From: G963422745 sp965214285
Lineage (GTDB): Bacteria > Actinomycetota > Acidimicrobiia > Acidimicrobiales > Aldehydirespiratoraceae
NCBI GenBank assembly: GCA_965214285.1
Contig: OZ243946.1
Location: forward strand, 2,542,001-2,606,000
Length of the DNA: 64,000 nucleotides
Direction: 5' to 3'
Below the pieces are notes generated by a model. It was not told the origin of the DNA, did not search any database, and saw only the letters and a program-made list of their open reading frames with translations. Made by a program: the position numbers and the translations under genes. Of the stretch, positions 46,576-54,747 are shown in pieces. Numbering within the stretch: position 1 is the first letter of the stretch; each line of letters begins with the position of its first letter.

Positions 46576-47467
46576 GATGGCCCGGGACCCAGGCGAAGCG
46601 CAGACGCCTGGCGGAGCCGAGATGGTCGCCGTCGACCTGATAGGGCGTGGCCGGGTCGCTCTCGACGACCAGGCTGCGCAGGCCGCGGCGCAGGTCCACA
46701 TGAGGCCGTGAGCCGAGGTCGCCGCCGCGCAGCGCCGCTGAGCCCACAGAGGCCAGCGTGGACAGGTCGAGGCGGCGGATGGTCAGCGCGGCCAGCGGCT
46801 CGTGCAGGGTCAGATCCGGCGCCACGTCGATGGGGCGGTTGCCCAGGAACGTGTAGGGGTTGGCGTTGAGCACGATCGTGAAGAAGCCCGACGCCAGCTC
46901 GGCGCCGTCGGCGCCCACCACGCGCAGCGGCGGCCTGCGCCTGTCGACCCGGCGGAACCAGGTGTCCAGCGCCGACCATACGAACAGGGGGTGGCCGGCC
47001 CAGCGCTTCCAGGGGCCGCGCCGCTCCACCTGCTCGACCACCGCCGCGTCGAAGCCCACCCCGCAGTGCGACAGGAAGTAGCGGCCCTCCACCGAGCCGA
47101 GGCCGATGCGGGCGATCCCGCCGTCGTCGAGTGCCTCCAGCAACGCCCCGGCTGCCTCCAGCGGGTCGTCGGGCAGGCCCAGGATCCGGGTGAACACGTT
47201 GGTCGAGCCGCCGGGCAGCGCCGCCAGGGCGGTGCCGCTTCCGGCCAGGCCGTTGGCTGCCTCGTTCAGGGTGCCGTCGCCGCCCAGCACCGCCACCAGG
47301 TCAAAGCCCTGGCGGGCCGCGGACTGGGCGAGGCGCATCGCATGGCCCCTGCGGCCGGTCTCGTCGAGCACCACGTCGTGGTCCGCGGACAGCGCCTTGT
47401 GGATCAGCACCCGGCGCCGTGCGGTGACCGCAGACGCCGCGGAGTTCACGATGAACAGGACTCGCAA
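46544..47467 (-). CDS. Diacylglycerol kinase-family lipid kinase
   Basis: A 307-residue kinase of the DAGK catalytic fold. It starts MRVLFIVNSAASAVTARRRV, with the nucleotide motif VAVLGGDGTLNEAANGLA and PGGSTNVFTRILGLPDDPLE, and ends in the lipid-binding part (PYQVDGDHLGSARRLRF). It would phosphorylate diacylglycerol or a related sphingoid/isoprenoid lipid at the membrane. Its 3' end overlaps the convergent GDPD gene, and it is divergent from etfB. Confidence 0.88.
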   Translation of the reverse strand: MRVLFIVNSAASAVTARRRVLIHKALSADHDVVLDETGRRGHAMRLAQSAARQGFDLVAVLGGDGTLNEAANGLAGSGTALAALPGGSTNVFTRILGLPDDPLEAAGALLEALDDGGIARIGLGSVEGRYFLSHCGVGFDAAVVEQVERRGPWKRWAGHPLFVWSALDTWFRRVDRRRPPLRVVGADGAELASGFFTIVLNANPYTFLGNRPIDVAPDLTLHEPLAALTIRRLDLSTLASVGSAALRGGDLGSRPHVDLRRGLRSLVVESDPATPYQVDGDHLGSARRLRFAWVPGHLSLVMPRSAR

Positions 47468-47557
47468 GGCCCCGACGGTACCCGCCGCTGAGACCGCGGC
47501 CCGCGGCTGGATCGGCGAGGGTCGTTTTTTGCGAACGCTCTGGCAGACTCCTCGCCC

Positions 47558-48337
47558 ATGAGAGTTGTTGTCTGCGTGAAACAGATTCCCGACCCGGCCG
47601 ACCCAGGCGCCCTCGACCCCGAGACGCTCACCTTGGTGCGCGACACCAAGCCCATCCTCGACGAGTCCGATTCCTACGGAGTGGAGATGGCCCTGCAGCT
47701 GGTCGACGCCTCAGGCGAGGGCGAGGTTCACCTGGTGTCGATGGCCCCCGACAACGAGGACCGGGGCCTGCGCACCGCCCTGGCCATGGGAGCGGCGGGG
47801 GCCACCATCGTGAGCGACCCGGCGCTGGGCGGCAGCGACGCCCTCGGCACCGCCAAGGTGCTGGCCGCGGCCATCGCCCGCCAGTCGCCCGATCTGATCC
47901 TGGCCGCCACCGAGTCCAGCGACGGCTACACCGGCACCGTGCCCGAGCAGGTGGCCGAGCTGCTCGAGCTGCCGTCGGTCACCTTCGCCAAGTCGGTCGC
48001 AGTCGACGACGGCACGGCACGGGTTCAGCGCCAGACCGAGGCGGGATACGACGAGGTCTCCTGCCCGCTGCCGGCGGTGGTATCGGTGACCGCCGGCGTG
48101 GTCGAGCCCCGCTACCCGTCGTTCAAGGGGATCATGGCCGCCAAGAACAAGCCGGTCGAGAACCTCACGCTCGACGACCTCGGCATCGACGCAGGCCAGG
48201 TCGGCTGGTCCGGCGCAGGCCAGGAGATCGTCTCCATCGCCGATGCGCCCAGCCGCGAGGCCGGCGAGATCATCACCGACGAGGGCGACGCCCACGAGCG
48301 CATCGTGGCGTTCCTCGAAGAGCTCAAGGTCATCTGA
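47558..48337 (+). CDS. etfB: Electron transfer flavoprotein, beta subunit
   Basis: A 259-residue EtfB. The start is MRVVVCVKQIPDPADPGALD. The AMP-binding loop region is DGYTGTVPEQVAELLELPSV, and the signature is PSFKGIMAAKNKPVENLTLD. Together with EtfA it takes electrons from acyl-CoA dehydrogenases for the quinone pool. It is followed after 10 bp by etfA. Confidence 0.95.
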   Translation: MRVVVCVKQIPDPADPGALDPETLTLVRDTKPILDESDSYGVEMALQLVDASGEGEVHLVSMAPDNEDRGLRTALAMGAAGATIVSDPALGGSDALGTAKVLAAAIARQSPDLILAATESSDGYTGTVPEQVAELLELPSVTFAKSVAVDDGTARVQRQTEAGYDEVSCPLPAVVSVTAGVVEPRYPSFKGIMAAKNKPVENLTLDDLGIDAGQVGWSGAGQEIVSIADAPSREAGEIITDEGDAHERIVAFLEELKVI

Positions 48338-48347
48338 GGAGGCCACG

Positions 48348-49316
48348 ATGGGACTGGACAAGATCTGGGTGTTCGGCGAGGCCGGCGGCGATGCCGTGGC
48401 CACGATCACCCTGGAGATGCTGGCCGCCGCCCGCGGCCTTGCCGATACGGTCGAGGTGTTCATGGCGGGCGACGGCGACGACCACGCCGCAGAGCTCGGC
48501 GAGCACGGGGCCGAGGTCGTCTACTGCACCGGCGACCTCGATGGCGCCATGCAGGGCCCGGCTGTGGCGACGGCTGTGGCCGCCGCCATCGCCTCAGGAG
48601 ATGTCGACGGCCCGGATGCCTTCCTGCTGGGCACCACCCAGGACGGCCGCGACGTGGCGGCACGGCTGTCGGTGAAGCTCGACACGCCGGTGATCACCAA
48701 CGTGGTCAGCCTGGAGTCAAGCGACGGCCACCTGATCGGCTCAGAGCCGGTGTTCGGCGGCACCGCCGACGTGCGCACCAAGAACACCTCGGGAAAGCCG
48801 GGCATCTTCCTGGTGCGGCCCAAGTCCTATGAGGCTGCCGCCGTGGGCGGCGCCGAGGCCGACGTGGAGGAGCTCGAGGTAGGCGACCTGGGTGCCACCG
48901 GCGCCGCCAGGGTGATCGCCGGACACGCCGAGGAGTCCGAGGGCCCCCGCCTCGACGAGGCGGCCGTGGTGGTATCGGGCGGGCGGGGCCTGGGCAGCGC
49001 CGAGGCGTATGAGATGATCGACCGCCTCGCCAAGGCCGTGGGCGGCGCGGCGGGGGCCAGCCGGGCCATCGTGGACGCCGGCTGGGTGCCCTACAGCTAC
49101 CAGGTCGGCCAGACCGGCAAGGTCGTGAAGCCCAACGTCTACATCGCCTGCGGCATCTCCGGTGCCACCCAGCACCTGGTGGGCATGAAGGGCTCCAAGA
49201 ACATCGTCGCCATCAACAAGGACCCCGAGGCGCCGATCTTCTCGGTGGCCGACCTCGGCGTGGTCGGCGACGTCCACAAGGTGCTGCCGGCGCTGATCGA
49301 AGCCCTCGACGGCTAG
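48348..49316 (+). CDS. etfA: Electron transfer flavoprotein, alpha subunit
   Basis: A 322-residue EtfA. The FAD domain is C-terminal: VVVSGGRGLGSAEAYEMIDR, ASRAIVDAGWVPYSYQVGQT and YIACGISGATQHLVGMKGSK. ATG at 48348 has GAGGAGG just upstream, overlapping the etfB stop. It ends 19 bp before the 18-bp tandem repeat block. Confidence 0.95.
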   Translation: MGLDKIWVFGEAGGDAVATITLEMLAAARGLADTVEVFMAGDGDDHAAELGEHGAEVVYCTGDLDGAMQGPAVATAVAAAIASGDVDGPDAFLLGTTQDGRDVAARLSVKLDTPVITNVVSLESSDGHLIGSEPVFGGTADVRTKNTSGKPGIFLVRPKSYEAAAVGGAEADVEELEVGDLGATGAARVIAGHAEESEGPRLDEAAVVVSGGRGLGSAEAYEMIDRLAKAVGGAAGASRAIVDAGWVPYSYQVGQTGKVVKPNVYIACGISGATQHLVGMKGSKNIVAINKDPEAPIFSVADLGVVGDVHKVLPALIEALDG

Positions 49317-49335
49317 GCCCAGAGCCTCGGCAGAC

Positions 49336-49420
49336 CAGACCGCAGGCGTCCTCCAGACCGGCGGCGACCTCCAGACCGGAGGCGTCCTCTAGACCGGAGG
49401 CGTCCTCTAGACCAGCGGCC
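49336..49420. repeat. Tandem 18-bp repeat, four full copies and a partial fifth
   Basis: The unit is (C/T)AGACCGGAGGCGTCCTC. Copies lie at 49336, 49354, 49372 and 49390, and a diverged partial copy starts at 49408. It lies between two convergent genes (etfA and the SCO1664-like gene) and runs into the stop of the latter. No hairpin is obvious; it may be a degenerate intergenic repeat or a variable-number tract. Confidence 0.75.
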
Positions 49421-50270
49421 AGGGCCAGCGGCGCCCGCCGGTGTCGTCGGCGGGGAAACAGCCCCCGCGGGCCAGCGCTGCGGCTCGCGTCAGCACGGCG
49501 TCGCGTTCGAACGGCGAGAGCAGCTCGTCGAGCGACGGCGGCAGCCCGCCGTCGGCCAGCGCCGCGAGGTCGTCGCAGATGCCTGGGCCCAAGGGCTCGC
49601 CTGCGAAGTCCCAGATCACGGTGCGCAGCTTGAACTGGTGGTGAAACGACACGCCGTGGTCGATGGCCCAGATGCGTCCGTCGGTTCCCAGCAGGCAGTG
49701 CCCCGATTTGCGATCGGTGTTGTTGATGACCACGTCGAAGGCGCAGATCCGGCGGAACCAGCGGTCGTGGCTGTCGTCGGCTTCGCGCAGCGAGAAGTAG
49801 TGGTGCTCGAAGTGCGCAGGCATGAAGAGCTGAAGGCTCCCCGTGCCATGGGGCAGGTCAGCGCGGGCGACGGTGGGCGGCACCAGCTCCCAGCCGAGCG
49901 CCTCTGACACCTCGAAGGCTGCCGCCTCGCGCCGGTACAGCCCGTCGGGGAAGTCGTACAGCGGGCGCTCTCCGCGCAGCGGCTTGTAGATGGCCTGCGC
50001 TTCGAGCCCGTCGTGCTCTAGGTCCACCAGGAAGGTGGCATTCGACGAGTAAGGCATGCGCCCGATCACCACCACCTCGCCGTGGCGCAGCAGCTCCAGG
50101 GCCCGCCCGGTGGGGATCGGCGCCCGCTCCAGGATCGGGCTGGCGTCCTCGCCGCCCGGCACAGAGGCCTCAGGCGCCTGCGCAGCGGTCTCGGACGCAG
50201 GTGCGCTCTGGGGCGCGGTCTCGGCCGCGGATGCCGGCGCAGGCGTCTCAGGGGCAGGGGGCTCGGACAC
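49407..50270 (-). CDS. SCO1664-family PI3/PI4-kinase-like protein
   Basis: A 287-residue protein. A Pro/Ala-rich disordered start is followed by the kinase-like core: VDLEHDGLEAQAIYKPLRGE (ATP-binding Lys), FRRICAFDVVINNTDRKSGH (catalytic loop with Asp and Asn) and GRIWAIDHGVSFH (metal-binding Asp). GTG at 50270 is chosen as the upstream DUF3090 gene ends 17 bp before it. It stands in the conserved actinobacterial trio with DUF3090 and an MSMEG_4193-like phosphatase. Its substrate is unknown. Confidence 0.85.
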   Translation of the reverse strand: MSEPPAPETPAPASAAETAPQSAPASETAAQAPEASVPGGEDASPILERAPIPTGRALELLRHGEVVVIGRMPYSSNATFLVDLEHDGLEAQAIYKPLRGERPLYDFPDGLYRREAAAFEVSEALGWELVPPTVARADLPHGTGSLQLFMPAHFEHHYFSLREADDSHDRWFRRICAFDVVINNTDRKSGHCLLGTDGRIWAIDHGVSFHHQFKLRTVIWDFAGEPLGPGICDDLAALADGGLPPSLDELLSPFERDAVLTRAAALARGGCFPADDTGGRRWPWPLV

Positions 50271-50287
50271 GGCAGGCTCAGCGGGGC

Positions 50288-50809
50288 TCAGTTGCTGCAG
50301 GCGCACCAGCCGCCGTGGCGCGGCTCCAGCGGCATGCCGCAGTAGCCGCACGGCTTGCGCCCCGCGGCCACCACCGCCTGGGCCTTGGCCACCCACTGCG
50401 CGACCTGGCGGCGGCGCAGCGAGAATCGGGCTCGGCGGCCTTCGAGCTCGTCGTCGGTGCCGCCGGCGCTTTCGTCGTCGGGCAGGATCAGCTCCTCGAC
50501 GAGGATCACCAGCCGGTCGACGTCGCTTGCGTAGGCGACGGCGAGGTCGCCGACCGTGAACTCGGGCACCACCGGCTCGCGCAGGTCGAGATCGGCGGGC
50601 TCGGAGTCTGCGGGCTCGTCATCGGGCGGGAGATCCTGGAGCAAGCGCGCGAAGTAGCGCGCCAGAGCCGCCACCTGGCCTTTCTCGATCTTGAGCGAGA
50701 CGAGCCGTCCCTCGCTGCGGCCCTGCAGGTAGAAGACACGCTGACCCTTGGGCCCGAGGGTGCCCACGGTGAAGAACTCGAGGTCGTCGAAGGCGAACAG
50801 GTCGCTCAC
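50288..50809 (-). CDS. DUF3090 family protein
   Basis: A 173-residue protein starting SDLFAFDDLEFFTVGTLGPK (after GTG), followed by RVFYLQGRSEGRLVSLKIEK, as is typical of DUF3090. The C-terminus has a small zinc-ribbon-like end (CGYCGMPLEPRHGGWCACSN). It is the middle gene of the trio. Function unknown. Its genomic link with mycothiol biosynthesis genes is known from other actinobacteria. Confidence 0.85.
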   Translation of the reverse strand: MSDLFAFDDLEFFTVGTLGPKGQRVFYLQGRSEGRLVSLKIEKGQVAALARYFARLLQDLPPDDEPADSEPADLDLREPVVPEFTVGDLAVAYASDVDRLVILVEELILPDDESAGGTDDELEGRRARFSLRRRQVAQWVAKAQAVVAAGRKPCGYCGMPLEPRHGGWCACSN

Positions 50810-50823
50810 CGCACCATCCTTGC

Positions 50824-51510
50824 CTAGGAGACCTTCAGGCTGCTCAGCTCGTCGCCCGTCGAGTTGACGGTCAGCACGATCGGGCCTTCGGATGTGTAGC
50901 AGACGGCGCTGATCGAGCACGGCGAGATCACGAGGCGCTGGAACAAGTCGAGGTGTGTGCCCGTGGCCGCGGCGACGACCGCCTTGATCACATCGGCATG
51001 CGACACGGCCACGACGGTCTTGCCGCGGTGCGCCGCCACCAGATCGGCGATGCAGCCCAGCGCCCGGGCCTGCATCTCGGGGAACGACTCGCCCTTGGGG
51101 AAGCGAAAGCCGCTGGGGTTGCGCTGCACGGTCTTCCAGGCGGCGAGCTTGCGCAGCGACGCCAGCGAACGGCCGGTCCAGGCGCCGAAGTCGCATTCGT
51201 TGAGGCCCTCGGCACGGCGCACCCGCTTGCCTGTCGCCGCCGCGATCGGCGCGGCCGTCTGTTGCGCGCGCTCCATGGGCGATGCGTACACGGCATCGAT
51301 GCCGCCGAGCGCCGCGATGCGAGCCGCGGCGGCCTCGGCCTGGGCCGTGCCGGTTTCCGAGAGATGCAGCCCCGGGGCGCGGCCGGGCAGCTTGGCGCCG
51401 GTGGTGGGCGTGTGGCCGTGGCGGACCAACAGCACCACCGTCGGCTTGGGCGCGGCCTTGGCCGTGGCCTTGCGGGATGGCTTGGGAGAAGAGCTGTGCC
51501 GACCGGCCAT
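50824..51510 (-). CDS. Histidine phosphatase, MSMEG_4193 family
   Basis: A 228-residue phosphoglycerate-mutase-fold protein. It has a Lys/Ser-rich start and then VVLLVRHGHTPTTGAKLPGR (catalytic RHG), VYASPMERAQQTAAPI, GLNECDFGAWTGRSL and the second His in VVAVSHADVIKAVV. The family is annotated as putative phosphomutases. It is the first gene of the trio. The divergent uracil-DNA-glycosylase start is only 26 bp away, so one or both messages may be leaderless. Confidence 0.88.
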   Translation of the reverse strand: MAGRHSSSPKPSRKATAKAAPKPTVVLLVRHGHTPTTGAKLPGRAPGLHLSETGTAQAEAAAARIAALGGIDAVYASPMERAQQTAAPIAAATGKRVRRAEGLNECDFGAWTGRSLASLRKLAAWKTVQRNPSGFRFPKGESFPEMQARALGCIADLVAAHRGKTVVAVSHADVIKAVVAAATGTHLDLFQRLVISPCSISAVCYTSEGPIVLTVNSTGDELSSLKVS

Positions 51511-51536
51511 AGGCCGCTCAACGTAGCCTGCGGCCA

Positions 51537-52313
51537 GTGCCCAGCGAACACCCGCCCGCAGTTCTTGTCTCACCCAGCGCGGCGGCGCCCACAGGTCCCG
51601 TGTCGCCCGCCGACGCCTTGGCTGTCGTCGGCCAGGAGGTGGCTGCCTGTCGTGCCTGTCCGCGCCTGGTGGCCTGGCGCGAGCAGGTCGGCGTCGAGAA
51701 GCGGGCCGCCTATGCCGACGACGACTACTGGGCCAAGGGCGTCCCGGGATTCGGCGACCCCGCCGCCCACCTGCTCGTCGTCGGCCTGGCACCGGCCGCC
51801 CACGGCGCCAACCGCACCGGGCGCATGTTCACAGGCGACCGCTCCGGGGACTGGCTGTACCGGGCGCTGTGGCGGGCAGGCTACGCCTCCCAGGAGCACT
51901 CCCGGACCGCCGACGACGGCCTGGAGCTGAGCGGCGCCTGGGTGACCGCCCCGGTGAAGTGCGCGCCGCCGGCCAACCGGCCCAGCACCGGCGAACGCGA
52001 CCGCTGCCTGCCGTTCCTGCGCCGCGAGCTGCAGGCTCTGGGGAACCTGCGGGTGATCGTGGCGCTGGGCGGCTTCGCCTATGCGGTGATGTGCGCCGAG
52101 TTCGCCGTGTCGCCGCGGCCCCGCTTTGCCCACGGCCTCGAAGTCGCCCTCGACGCCGAGCGCATCCTGTTGTGCAGCTACCACGTCAGCCAGCAGAACA
52201 CCTTCACCGGCAGGCTGACCGAGCCGATGCTCGATGCCGTGTTCGCCCGGGCACGCCGCCACGGCGCCGGGCAGCGCCGGCTGAGCGCGCCGGGCTCGGG
52301 CGGTGGCCGCTAG
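51537..52313 (+). CDS. Type 5 uracil-DNA glycosylase (UDGb)
   Basis: A 258-residue Fe-S glycosylase. The cluster cysteines start with CRACPRLVAW. Motif A is GLAPAAHGANRTGRMFTGD, with no catalytic Asp/Asn as in family 5. The second motif is CSYHVSQQNTFTGRL. It excises uracil and deaminated bases, which is relevant in a GC-rich genome. Start is GTG at 51537. Confidence 0.9.
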   Translation: MPSEHPPAVLVSPSAAAPTGPVSPADALAVVGQEVAACRACPRLVAWREQVGVEKRAAYADDDYWAKGVPGFGDPAAHLLVVGLAPAAHGANRTGRMFTGDRSGDWLYRALWRAGYASQEHSRTADDGLELSGAWVTAPVKCAPPANRPSTGERDRCLPFLRRELQALGNLRVIVALGGFAYAVMCAEFAVSPRPRFAHGLEVALDAERILLCSYHVSQQNTFTGRLTEPMLDAVFARARRHGAGQRRLSAPGSGGGR

Positions 52314-52324
52314 CCTCACGGGCC

Positions 52325-52750
52325 ATGCCTCGCTCGACTCGCCTGCTCCTGGTCGCCGTGGCAGCCATGGCGCTGTTGGCCGGCGCATGCGGGCAGGGCA
52401 ACGACCCCTCCTCGTGGACCGAGGCGCAACAGGACAGCGAGCCCGGCGACAGCGACCTCGCCCAGAACTTCCTCAAGGCGTGCAGCGACGGCAACAGCGG
52501 CGGCGACGTCGAGTTCAGCGACTCTCAGACCGCCGTGTACTGCAACTGCACCTTCCGCACCGTCGTGGAGTACTACGGAGGCGTCATCGACGGCGACGGG
52601 CGGCTCTCCGATGCGGCCGAGCCGCGTGTCGACCGGGACTTCCAGGCGTTCCGCGACCTGGAGAGCTCGCTGCGCGACGACCCCCAGCAGGTCCCCGCTG
52701 ACCTGGAGTCTCTGTTCGGCGCCTGCGAGAACCAGGCGCTCGGTCCCTGA
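52325..52750 (+). CDS. Small secreted lipoprotein
   Basis: A 141-residue protein. The signal peptide is LLLVAVAAMALLAGAC, with the lipobox Cys near residue 22. The mature part is acidic with several Cys (KACSDG, VYCNCTF, GACENQ) and a helical YYGGVIDGDGRLSDAAEPRV. No domain is recognised. It starts 11 bp after the glycosylase gene. Confidence 0.7.
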   Translation: MPRSTRLLLVAVAAMALLAGACGQGNDPSSWTEAQQDSEPGDSDLAQNFLKACSDGNSGGDVEFSDSQTAVYCNCTFRTVVEYYGGVIDGDGRLSDAAEPRVDRDFQAFRDLESSLRDDPQQVPADLESLFGACENQALGP

Positions 52751-52789
52751 GGGCCGGCACTCTGATCCGGGCCGGCGCGCGGTGCCGGC

Positions 52790-53404
52790 TCAGGGGCGCT
52801 CGCCGAACTCCGGGCCCTCGGTGCGGGTTCGCTTGAGCTCCCAGAATCCCTCGATGTTCATCATCGACTGCAGGGCGTCCCACAGCTCCAGCGAGTCCTC
52901 GGCCTCAGGCACCCTGGTGATCACCGGGCCGAAGTAGCCCTGGCGCACGCCTTTGCGGTCGTCGAAGGCGATGATCGGCGTGCCCACGTCGTCGCCGCAG
53001 AGGGCGAGCCCGGCGTCCATGCGCTTGCGGATCTCGGCATCGAATGCCTCGTCGTCGAAGGCAGCCGCGTGGGCGGTGTCGCAGCCCGCCGATGCCAGCG
53101 CCTCGGCCGGGTCGAAGCCCCGGTCGCCGTCGTGGTGGATGCGCCTCCCGAACTCCCAGTAGAGCGGCTCCACGGCCTCGTCGCCCTCGGCGGCGCGCAG
53201 CGACTCCATCACCCTCAGCAGCTTGTGCGTGAACGCCGCCGGGGCGTAGTAGTCGGAGTCGGCGGATGGATCGTTCTTGAACAGCAGGCTGATCGGCTGC
53301 CAAGTGATGTGCAGGTCGCGCTCCGGGCGGACCTCGTCGACGACCCAACGGGCCGTCACCCAGCACCAGGGTCAAATGGGGTCCACCCAGAATTCGATGT
53401 CCAT
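52790..53404 (-). CDS. Mycothiol-dependent DsbA-like reductase (Rv2466c-like), probable selenoprotein
   Basis: A 204-residue DsbA/FrnE-fold protein like Rv2466c. It ends FWELKRTRTEGPEFGE, and CGDDVGTPIIAF, YFGPVITRVP and YWEFGRRIHHDGD match family blocks. The start ATG at 53404 gives MDIEFWVDPI, then TGA at codon 11 (53372-53374), then PWCWVTARWVV. In the family this position is the first Cys of CPWC, so the codon is read as selenocysteine, giving UPWC. An 8-bp hairpin follows. GTG at 53359 would omit the active site. It reduces via mycothiol by family analogy. It lies 38 bp after the FrhB-like gene. Confidence 0.8.
53339..53357 (-). promoter_or_regulatory. Candidate bacterial SECIS hairpin
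   Basis: On the minus strand, GACGGCCC pairs with GGGTCGTC (seven Watson-Crick pairs and one G-U) around the loop GUU. The stem begins 14 nt after the UGA and the apical loop 22 nt after it, with G first in the loop. These values agree with the usual rules for bacterial SECIS elements. It lies inside the coding region, as bacterial SECIS elements do. Confidence 0.65.
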
Positions 53405-53442
53405 GCTGTGAGCTTCTTTCGTCTCGTGGTCGGGTCTCGCGG

Positions 53443-54651
53443 TCAGGAGGCTTTCTTCTCGGGCAGGCCGACGCGGGCCGCGCCCTGCGCCCACTGCGGC
53501 CAGCGCTCGCGGCTCTTCTGGGCCAGCCGGTGCATCAAGGCGACGGCGCCGGGGTCGTCGTCGCCGGGGCGGGTCTGGATCACGCCGTCGTCGGCCATGG
53601 CAGCGATCACGGCCCGGCCCAGCTCGGTGCGCACCACCGTGAGCGTCCAGTCCGAGAGGTCGCCGATCCCGCCGGTGGAGATGTCGGCGTGCTCGGCGGC
53701 GAAGTCCGGGCACAGCAGGCAGCCCTGCCGGGTCCAGGCGTGGCATTCCTTGAGGTTCACCTCGTGGTAGCCGCCGTCCTTGGTCCAGATCTGGAACACG
53801 CCCTTGATGTTCATCTTGGCGATGTCCTCTTTGGCCAGGCCGTACTTGACCTCGAAGAGCTCGTCGAACAGGGCGTCGTCGAACGACTTCGAGCACAGCA
53901 GCCCGATGTTGAGCTTGATCGGCTTGGACACCTTGCCGACCTTGCGATGCCACATCACCGGCGGAACCGAGGTCTGGCAGCTCATGCCGACCAGGGCGAG
54001 GCGGCTCAGGCCGCGCTCTTTGGCCTCCTCGAAAGCCATGGTGTTGGCCGAGTAGGTGTAGCGGCTGCCCGCGCCGCGCAGCACCTCGTCGCGGTCGGTG
54101 GCCACCATCGGGAACGCCTTCCAGCCCGGCTCGCCGTTGGGCAGGCTCTCCACGCCGCTGGTGAGTGCGCCGTCGATGATGTCGTTCTCCAGGCACCAGA
54201 TCAATATCGCCGACACCAGCCCGCCGTCCTGGCCGGTCTCGTAGACGAAATCGTCGGAGGCGCGCACCAGCAGGATGTCGGAGTAGACGCCCGACATCTC
54301 ATCGGGGCGGCGCTCGCGGCCGAACAGGTGCATGTCGGCCTCGGGCTCCCACATGCGAAAGCGCGGGCAGGCCCGGGTGCAGGAGGTGCAGCCCTTCTGG
54401 CCGTGGACGCAGTCATCCGCGCCGAGTTCTTCCTCCAGGTGGAACGGGATGTAGGCGCCGGGCTCGTGCTCGTAGCCGATCACGTGATGCGGGCACGAGA
54501 TCACGCAGCCCGCGCAGCCGGTGCAGAGCCCCGAGGTGATCACCTCGTCGAAGAGCTCCTTCCACTGATAGGTCCAGCGCTGGGTGCGGGCCGGGGCCGT
54601 CGGCGGGGCTGCGGCGGGGGCTGCGGGAGCGTCGGCTCCGGGCGCGGTCAC
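53443..54651 (-). CDS. FrhB-type F420 hydrogenase/dehydrogenase beta-subunit-like Fe-S flavoprotein
   Basis: A 402-residue protein. The N-terminal ferredoxin-like Cys motifs are CTGCAGCVISCP and CVHGQKGCTSCTRACP. The FrhB domain then reads YETGQDGGLVSAILIWCLEN, LALVGMSCQTSVPPV and NIGLLCSKSFDDALFDELFE, followed by CHAWTRQGCLLCPDF. Family members use F420 or a flavin with Fe-S clusters to transfer hydride or electrons. Its partner could be the neighbouring DsbA-like protein, but this is inferred from order only. Start is GTG at 54651. Divergent from NUDIX. Confidence 0.82.
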   Translation of the reverse strand: MTAPGADAPAAPAAAPPTAPARTQRWTYQWKELFDEVITSGLCTGCAGCVISCPHHVIGYEHEPGAYIPFHLEEELGADDCVHGQKGCTSCTRACPRFRMWEPEADMHLFGRERRPDEMSGVYSDILLVRASDDFVYETGQDGGLVSAILIWCLENDIIDGALTSGVESLPNGEPGWKAFPMVATDRDEVLRGAGSRYTYSANTMAFEEAKERGLSRLALVGMSCQTSVPPVMWHRKVGKVSKPIKLNIGLLCSKSFDDALFDELFEVKYGLAKEDIAKMNIKGVFQIWTKDGGYHEVNLKECHAWTRQGCLLCPDFAAEHADISTGGIGDLSDWTLTVVRTELGRAVIAAMADDGVIQTRPGDDDPGAVALMHRLAQKSRERWPQWAQGAARVGLPEKKAS

Positions 54652-54747
54652 CCCGCCAGGCTAGGCGAGCCGCCGAGCCGTGGGCCAACGCCGCCGGCGA
54701 ACGGGCCGACGGGGATCAGCGGCCCGACGGGATTAGGGTCAGCGTGC

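Noticed and set aside
49336..49420. A CRISPR or terminator array at the 18-bp repeats
   Set aside because: Units are directly adjacent without spacers and have no inverted symmetry.
52790..53359. Calling the Rv2466c-like gene as a short protein from GTG at 53359
   Set aside because: This start deletes the active site and the first strand, which are encoded in frame just upstream and interrupted only by the TGA at the Cys position.
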